Below are positions 6,822 through 8,816 of a stretch of 8,816 nt of DNA, piece by piece (the stretch's first letter is position 1; the number at the start of each line of letters is the position of its first letter). The translations under genes and the position numbers were made by a program. Source of the stretch: Bacteroidales bacterium (lineage in GTDB: Bacteria > Bacteroidota > Bacteroidia > Bacteroidales > UBA12077); the NCBI GenBank assembly GCA_030156305.1, contig JASGMZ010000116.1:1-8816 (forward strand). Direction: 5' to 3'. A model generated the notes under the pieces. The model did no database searches. It worked only from the letters and a program-made list of their open reading frames with translations, and had not been told where the DNA came from.

Positions 6822-7550
6822 TCACAAATTTTGCTCTAAAACAATTAATGCCTCGTCGGAAAGGTAAGGCAAGTCAATAATCTCTTGAATATCGGGGGTA
6901 ATATGCAAGAGACATAACTTGCCAACCTTAAAACCGTGCTGGGAGAGTATGTATTTGTAAATTGATAACTGTAAAGCATAATGCCAATAATTGGTGTCGG
7001 GAATACCACTAAGCCGATCAAAACCATACTTGCCAAACTTAACCCCTGGAGCCTGAATCACATCATTCGTCTTCCAATCATAAATATCAATACAATCATT
7101 AACCGGATCGTAAATTAAAAGATCACAAGTCCCTGCGATGGAATACTTGCCATCATAAACCGGGAACTCGGTAAATAAAACATTATCAAAATCCAACTTG
7201 TTATATGTAAAAGCCATCACCTTATCAAAATACTCGCTCGCCAAAGACGAATAACTGTCACGGTCTGGAAGCTCGGATAAAACAAACCGCTCACATAACC
7301 GATGAACCTCCGAACCCAAATCCGCCTTGGCTCGCCACTCCGACTCCACCTGCTTTGGAGTAATACCACGCTTAAGAGCTAACTCACGACTGACCACCCC
7401 CCCACGATTAAAACGCGGAAAACAATTGGAAACCGCAGTTGTGACACTGGTTAATGTGCGGTTCTTGTAATAATAGGTATGACTTGCCTCGTCAAAACTG
7501 ACACCCTTCTGATAATTGTATAAATCCAAATACGTTGAAACCTTTGACAT
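6822..7550 (-). CDS. PD-(D/E)XK nuclease, RecB/Cas4-like fold
   Basis: 242 aa with the full active-site series of the RecB-type exonuclease fold (PDDEXK_1-like): His83 in GSEVH (79-83), Glu128 in FTEFPVY, Asp143 in GTCDLL, Asp158-x-Lys160 in DIYDWKT, and the QxxxY motif Gln194-Tyr198 in YALQLSIYKYIL. The metal-binding and catalytic residues all look intact. There are five scattered Cys (43, 86, 142, 153, 213) but not the C-terminal trio that holds the 4Fe-4S cluster in Cas4/AddB, so it is a plain nuclease. The start at 7550 has GGAG 8 nt upstream. Viral members of this fold act in recombination, replication or processing of DNA ends. Here it is first in line before the terminase genes, so processing of DNA for packaging is possible. 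Codon use is richer in G/C-ending codons than in the capsid genes. Its first 12 codons are duplicated just upstream. Confidence 0.85.
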   Translation of the reverse strand: MSKVSTYLDLYNYQKGVSFDEASHTYYYKNRTLTSVTTAVSNCFPRFNRGGVVSRELALKRGITPKQVESEWRAKADLGSEVHRLCERFVLSELPDRDSYSSLASEYFDKVMAFTYNKLDFDNVLFTEFPVYDGKYSIAGTCDLLIYDPVNDCIDIYDWKTNDVIQAPGVKFGKYGFDRLSGIPDTNYWHYALQLSIYKYILSQHGFKVGKLCLLHITPDIQEIIDLPYLSDEALIVLEQNL

Positions 7551-7555
7551 ATTAT
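7519..7555. repeat. 37-bp direct repeat, copy 1 (spans the nuclease start codon)
   Basis: Matches 7583-7619 in 36 of 37 positions (the one difference is C at 7541 against A at 7605). This copy holds the nuclease ATG, its first ten or so codons and the TAAT just before. The 64-bp period fits a tandem duplication of the gene's 5' end. Confidence 0.9.
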
Positions 7556-7614
7556 AAACTCCAATAAATATTATTATAAATATATAAATCCAAATACGTT
7601 GAAAACTTTGACAT
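7552..7614 (-). CDS. 20-codon ORF created by duplication of the nuclease 5' end
   Basis: Reads MSKFSTYLDLYIYNNIYWSL then TAA. The first 11 residues match the nuclease N-terminus (MSKVSTYLDLY) except at position 4. Its ATG is one base after the stop of the 41-aa gene and its stop ends one base before the nuclease ATG, both as TAATATG. The nuclease's GGAG site lies inside its last codons. It may serve as a leader peptide coupling translation to the nuclease, or may simply be the remnant of a truncated duplicate. No peptide function can be claimed. Confidence 0.35.
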   Translation of the reverse strand: MSKFSTYLDLYIYNNIYWSL

Positions 7615-7619
7615 ATTAT
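7583..7619. repeat. 37-bp direct repeat, copy 2 (upstream, truncated gene start)
   Basis: The near-identical partner of 7519-7555, separated from it by 27 bp. It carries an ATG at 7614 and the start of a frame that diverges from the nuclease after codon 11. Confidence 0.9.
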
Positions 7620-7741
7620 CTAATCCCTAAAATCCTGATTTGCTCATCCTCACGACGACGTAACTCATCACGACGCTCCTGCAACTTCTCTAACTCCTTA
7701 GAATAATTAAACTCCTCAGAAGAACCCATGTACTCCGACAT
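7616..7741 (-). CDS. Small charged helical protein, 41 aa
   Basis: Starts MSEYMGSSEEFNYSKELEKLQ and ends in TAA; residues 15-37 form a continuous, heavily charged amphipathic helix (KELEKLQERRDELRRREDEQ) likely to be a short coiled coil. The ATG at 7741 follows an AGGTAGGTG site 8 nt away, which overlaps the TAG stop of the 58-aa gene. Arginine is coded by CGT and glutamate mostly by GAG, unlike the capsid genes, where A-ending codons dominate. The strong binding site, tight packing between neighbours and clear periodicity make it a real gene. Function is unknown; such short coiled coils often act as oligomerising or adaptor peptides. Confidence 0.65.
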   Translation of the reverse strand: MSEYMGSSEEFNYSKELEKLQERRDELRRREDEQIRILGIR

Positions 7742-7752
7742 AAAAAAAACAC

Positions 7753-7929
7753 CTACCTAAAACTGTTGAAATCTATAAACTCCGAAGCTAAACACGAATA
7801 ACGTAAAGACCTGCCAGACTTTAATAAAAAATATGCAAAACCTGAATCGTAAAACATAAAAGATATTAAAGACCTTAAAGGCAATACATCAGTAAGCTCA
7901 GAATTTTTAATAATTAATGTCTCATCCAT
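7753..7929 (-). CDS. Small hypothetical protein, 58 aa, probably from a leaderless mRNA
   Basis: Reads MDETLIIKNSELTDVLPLRS and ends EFIDFNSFR then TAG. The frame is also open from an ATG 9 bp earlier (7938), but the TATA box centred near 7956 predicts transcription start around 7930, placing the ATG at 7929 at or next to the 5' end: a leaderless start. The ATG at 7938 would then not be transcribed. Residues 16-50 (L-R-S-L-I-S-F-M-F-Y..FAYFLLKSGRSLRY) alternate like a pair of beta strands joined by a turn, so a small beta-barrel or hairpin fold is possible. I recognise no family. As the first gene of the divergent minus-strand operon it is a candidate regulator, but that is only inference from position. 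Confidence 0.65.
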   Translation of the reverse strand: MDETLIIKNSELTDVLPLRSLISFMFYDSGFAYFLLKSGRSLRYSCLASEFIDFNSFR

Positions 7930-7952
7930 ATATATCATATGATACGAAATGC

Positions 7953-7974
7953 TTATAAACCTTTCGGTTTGGAA
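7953..7974 (-). promoter_or_regulatory. Promoter A: BRE + TATA for the minus-strand packaging operon
   Basis: On the minus strand TTCCAAACCGAAAGG is followed directly by TTTATAA. The purine-rich CGAAAG next to the TATA box fits an archaeal TFB-recognition element. The TATA centre is about 27 bp from the ATG at 7929, the spacing of leaderless archaeal genes. The upstream 15 bases recur exactly in promoter B at 8078-8092, which suggests a shared activator or repressor site beyond the basal BRE. Confidence 0.65.
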
Positions 7975-7980
7975 GTTTTT

Positions 7981-8063
7981 GAATAGGTCGCGATTTTTTC
8001 CTCGTCAGTCCATATGGATAACAAACTTTTATTTCATCTTGGGGGGCGTATATTATGGACCAT
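7981..8063 (-). ncRNA. GC-rich non-coding stretch below promoter B, possible small RNA or leader
   Basis: By hand count 33 of 83 bases are G/C, against about a quarter in the plus-strand genes nearby. No minus-strand frame longer than a few codons begins downstream of promoter B (ATG GTC CAT.. stops after nine codons and lies too close to the TATA box; the next ATG is followed by AAA TAA). It contains a perfect 10-bp palindrome TCCATATGGA (8009-8018), a G6 run (8041-8046) and an ATGG-A-CCAT symmetric element (8055-8063). It may encode a small RNA, act as a long leader, or be operator DNA. None is proven. Confidence 0.3.
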
Positions 8064-8069
8064 ATCTAT

Positions 8070-8092
8070 TTATAAATCCTTTCGGTTTGGAA
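8070..8092 (-). promoter_or_regulatory. Promoter B: second BRE + TATA copy, minus strand
   Basis: On the minus strand TTCCAAACCGAAAGG, one extra A, then TTTATAA: the same module as promoter A, 117 bp upstream of it. Transcription would begin near 8047. No good coding frame follows before promoter A, so it drives either a non-coding RNA or a long leader for the same operon. It is only about 35 bp from the TATA box of the divergent plus-strand promoter. Confidence 0.55.
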
Positions 8093-8102
8093 ATCAAAAT
8101 AG

Positions 8103-8127
8103 ATATATATATAAATATGTTGTACTA
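8103..8127 (+). promoter_or_regulatory. Plus-strand promoter P1 (AT-rich TATA), duplicated at 8471
   Basis: An alternating AT run with TATATAAATAT precedes the plus-strand genes. Twenty-three of its 25 bases recur at 8471-8495, including the trailing TACTA, so the unit is more than random AT-richness. Expected start of transcription is near 8138. A second TATA-like TATATA at 8131-8136 could act instead, with a start near 8160. Confidence 0.55.
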
Positions 8128-8137
8128 CTTATATATA

Positions 8138-8164
8138 ATGAAAAATAAAAAATGGAGATGGTAA
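8138..8164 (+). CDS. Eight-codon mini-ORF at the predicted transcript start
   Basis: ATG at 8138 gives MKNKKWRW then TAA, ending 2 nt before the ATG of the 59-aa gene. The ATG sits where P1 should start transcription, so it could be translated leaderless, and the GGAGATGG binding site of the next gene lies within it. The two Trp codons recall attenuation-type leader peptides, but such short frames arise easily by chance. Confidence 0.2.
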   Translation: MKNKKWRW

Positions 8165-8166
8165 AA

Positions 8167-8346
8167 ATGACATACTCTAAAAAAACACTAATAGAACAAA
8201 TAAAAATAAGGTTGTGTCTCTTACAAGATAAGACAGACACAGACAATTTAATAAATATTATTTATTCTTTTATTGATGAGTTAGAAAAAGAATATAATAG
8301 TACTTATTATATAACACTAAGAAAAAAAACAGAAAAGAGGAAATAG
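8167..8346 (+). CDS. Small Lys-rich hypothetical protein, 59 aa
   Basis: Starts MTYSKKTLIEQIKIRLCLLQ and ends TLRKKTEKRK then TAG. I chose the ATG at 8167 because GGAGATGGT lies just before it; two in-frame ATGs further up (8152, 8158) fall in or before that site. The predicted structure is two amphipathic helices (5-20 and 26-45, DNLINIIYSFIDELEKEYN) with a basic tail, a plan common in small viral regulators and nucleic-acid binders. No family is recognised. The gene is strongly A-rich on its coding strand (by hand 15 G+C in the 60 bases from 8161). It is first in the plus-strand unit that diverges from the packaging operon. Confidence 0.7.
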   Translation: MTYSKKTLIEQIKIRLCLLQDKTDTDNLINIIYSFIDELEKEYNSTYYITLRKKTEKRK

Positions 8347-8348
8347 AA

Positions 8349-8471
8349 ATGGAAAAAGAAAAAATACTAAATCTAAAAGATTTAGAAAAAAACCAAAAAA
8401 ATATAACCCTAAAAGAATTAATAAATCTTTTAGAAAATAGCAAAGAAACTTACGGACTAGAATATAAATAA
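8349..8471 (+). CDS. Small charged hypothetical protein, 40 aa
   Basis: Starts MEKEKILNLKDLEKNQKNIT and ends KETYGLEYK then TAA. It begins 2 nt after the stop of the 59-aa gene, with AGAGG in the end of that gene serving as binding site, so the two are probably translated together. The protein is helical and dominated by Lys, Glu, Leu and Asn, with the pattern TLKELINLLENSK (20-32) typical of an amphipathic helix. Unknown function. The 3' end forms one arm of a hairpin. Confidence 0.6.
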   Translation: MEKEKILNLKDLEKNQKNITLKELINLLENSKETYGLEYK

Positions 8472-8499
8472 TATATATATAAATATATTATACTAGTCC
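8454..8499 (+). terminator. Long imperfect hairpin at the end of the 40-aa gene
   Basis: GGACTAG (8454-8460) pairs with CTAGTCC (8493-8499) and AATATA (8461-8466) with TATATT (8484-8489), with a 3-nt bulge. The stop codon is in the loop side. Promoter P2 lies within the same DNA, so the element could separate the two transcription units. There is no clear T-tract after it. Confidence 0.35.
8471..8495 (+). promoter_or_regulatory. Plus-strand promoter P2, near copy of P1
   Basis: ATATATATATAAATAT followed by ATTATACTA, differing from P1 at only two of 25 positions. By the same spacing transcription would begin about 8504-8508, exactly at the GC-rich segment that starts GGTTCCATCGG. Confidence 0.5.
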
Positions 8500-8546
8500 C
8501 ACAGGTTCCATCGGTTCCAACCCTTAATGGATTAAGCCGAAGGGTT
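8497..8546 (+). ncRNA. GC-rich structured segment, candidate small RNA or 5' leader
   Basis: Exactly half of these 50 bases are G/C (hand count), in surroundings of roughly 20-25%. AACCCTT (8519-8525) pairs with AAGGGTT (8540-8546); an alternative inner hairpin CTTAAT/ATTAAG (8523-8536) and pairing of CCAT (8508-8511) with ATGG (8527-8530) are also possible. GGTTCCA occurs twice, 9 bp apart. No start codon with a useful frame occurs. It sits directly downstream of P2 and is followed by an AT-rich tract (TTATTTATAG), so it may be a small RNA or a switching leader for the last gene. Confidence 0.35.
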
Positions 8547-8547
8547 A

Positions 8548-8587
8548 TTTATAGTTATTTCTACATAACTTAATTTGTGGTTATGTA
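8548..8587 (+). promoter_or_regulatory. TATA-like element and 26-bp dyad upstream of the last gene
   Basis: TTTATAG (8548-8554) could be the TATA box of the gene starting at 8613. About 25 bp on, TACATAAC (8562-8569) and GTTATGTA (8580-8587) form a perfect 8-bp inverted repeat with a 10-bp spacer. Half-site centres are about 18 bp apart. A dyad over the expected transcription start is the usual layout of a repressor operator; it could alternatively be an RNA hairpin in the leader. Confidence 0.4.
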
Positions 8588-8612
8588 TAATTGAAAAAAG
8601 AAGGTGTAAAAT

Positions 8613-8816
8613 ATGAAAATAAAAACAAATTTGAAAAAGATAATCAAACAAGAAATTAAAAGAGATTACAATTTAAACGCCAAAAAAGCGTTTAAAAGAA
8701 TCTTAACTAAAAAAAATATAAATAAAAGAGACAAAATAGACATTTTGTGTTTATTGTCCTTTTATTTTTACGACGGCGAAAAAGAATTTCCTAAAAAAGA
8801 TTTAAAAAAAATAAAT
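8613..8816 (+). CDS. Very basic hypothetical protein, cut by window end (68 codons visible)
   Basis: Starts MKIKTNLKKIIKQEIKRDYN after an AAGGTG site 6 nt upstream, and stays open to the last base. The first 45 residues are mostly Lys, Ile, Asn and Arg in helical patterns; later comes DILCLLSFYFYDGEKEF, a short hydrophobic patch. The Lys-rich N-terminus suggests nucleic-acid binding, though A-rich DNA gives Lys-rich frames by itself. No family recognised. It has its own promoter-like element and dyad, so it seems to be a separately controlled unit. Confidence 0.7.
   Translation, partial: MKIKTNLKKIIKQEIKRDYNLNAKKAFKRILTKKNINKRDKIDILCLLSFYFYDGEKEFPKKDLKKIN

Noticed and set aside
6845..7036. 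A 63-codon minus-strand frame inside the nuclease gene
   Set aside because: It lies wholly in another frame of a gene with an intact catalytic series and has no binding site of its own.
7988..8008. CTGACGA followed by GGAAAA on the minus strand, recalling a hammerhead ribozyme core
   Set aside because: No stem II separates the CUGANGA box from a GAAA box and no flanking stems I/III close around a cleavage triplet, so the match is only a short motif.
7953..8092. Repeat pair considered as CRISPR or integration sites
   Set aside because: Only two copies, each fused to a TATA box and oriented as promoters. There is no regular spacer array, cas gene or integrase in the window.
7949..8164. A 71-codon plus-strand open frame across the control region
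   Set aside because: It runs through both copies of the minus-strand promoter module in different frames, has no ribosome binding site at its start, and its end is only the mini-ORF. It is best explained as chance openness.
1..8816. Search for a defence, toxin-antitoxin or other new multi-gene system
   Set aside because: All recognisable genes belong to a head-tailed virus packaging and capsid module. The small unknowns lack diagnostic toxin, antitoxin or effector motifs, so no such claim is supportable.

Overview
The window looks like part of the genome of a head-tailed virus (Caudoviricetes, HK97-fold capsid) or a related provirus. The host is most likely an AT-rich archaeon. Three things point to archaea: TATA boxes with purine-rich BRE-like sequence directly upstream (minus strand near 7956, 8073 and 4530), one gene whose start codon falls where a leaderless transcript would begin (7929), and GGTGA/GTGAT-type ribosome binding sites. 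No host marker gene is present, so an AT-rich bacterial host is not excluded. There is no tRNA, rRNA, CRISPR array or insertion sequence.

Layout. From 7929 down to 1 everything is read on the minus strand and follows the classical packaging and head order: a 58-aa and a 41-aa small protein, a PD-(D/E)XK nuclease (RecB/Cas4-like fold), a 111-aa unknown, a probable small terminase, the large terminase, the portal, a prohead protease fused to a coiled-coil scaffold, the major capsid protein, and two small Thr/Ala-rich proteins that may be paralogous capsid-surface (or head-completion) proteins. A hairpin plus T-tract then ends the operon near 260. A new promoter follows, with a 50-aa gene and the first codons of another. 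From 8103 to the end the plus strand carries very A-rich, Lys-rich small genes (59 aa, 40 aa, and one cut by the window edge), possibly early or regulatory genes. No function is recognisable for them.

The two transcription units diverge from a control region at about 7930-8170. It holds two copies of a BRE+TATA module facing the minus strand and an AT-rich promoter facing plus. That plus promoter has a near copy about 370 bp further on. Most genes within the packaging module overlap or abut: stop codons lie inside the next gene's Shine-Dalgarno, or the genes overlap by 8 nt. This suggests translational coupling. A second promoter just upstream of portal could uncouple head-gene expression from packaging-gene expression.

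Most notable observations: (1) a complete 91-aa gene (602-877) whose only plausible start is ATA behind a perfect GGAGG; (2) a nested in-frame start with a strong ribosome binding site inside the protease gene, predicted to give a free scaffold; (3) a 37-bp duplication of the nuclease gene's 5' end, creating a 20-codon ORF that ends one base before the nuclease ATG; (4) three GC-rich non-coding islands (217-259, 7981-8063, 8497-8546) in AT-rich surroundings, two of them placed downstream of good promoter sequences and so candidate small RNAs. I did not find a defence system or other unmistakably new multi-gene system.
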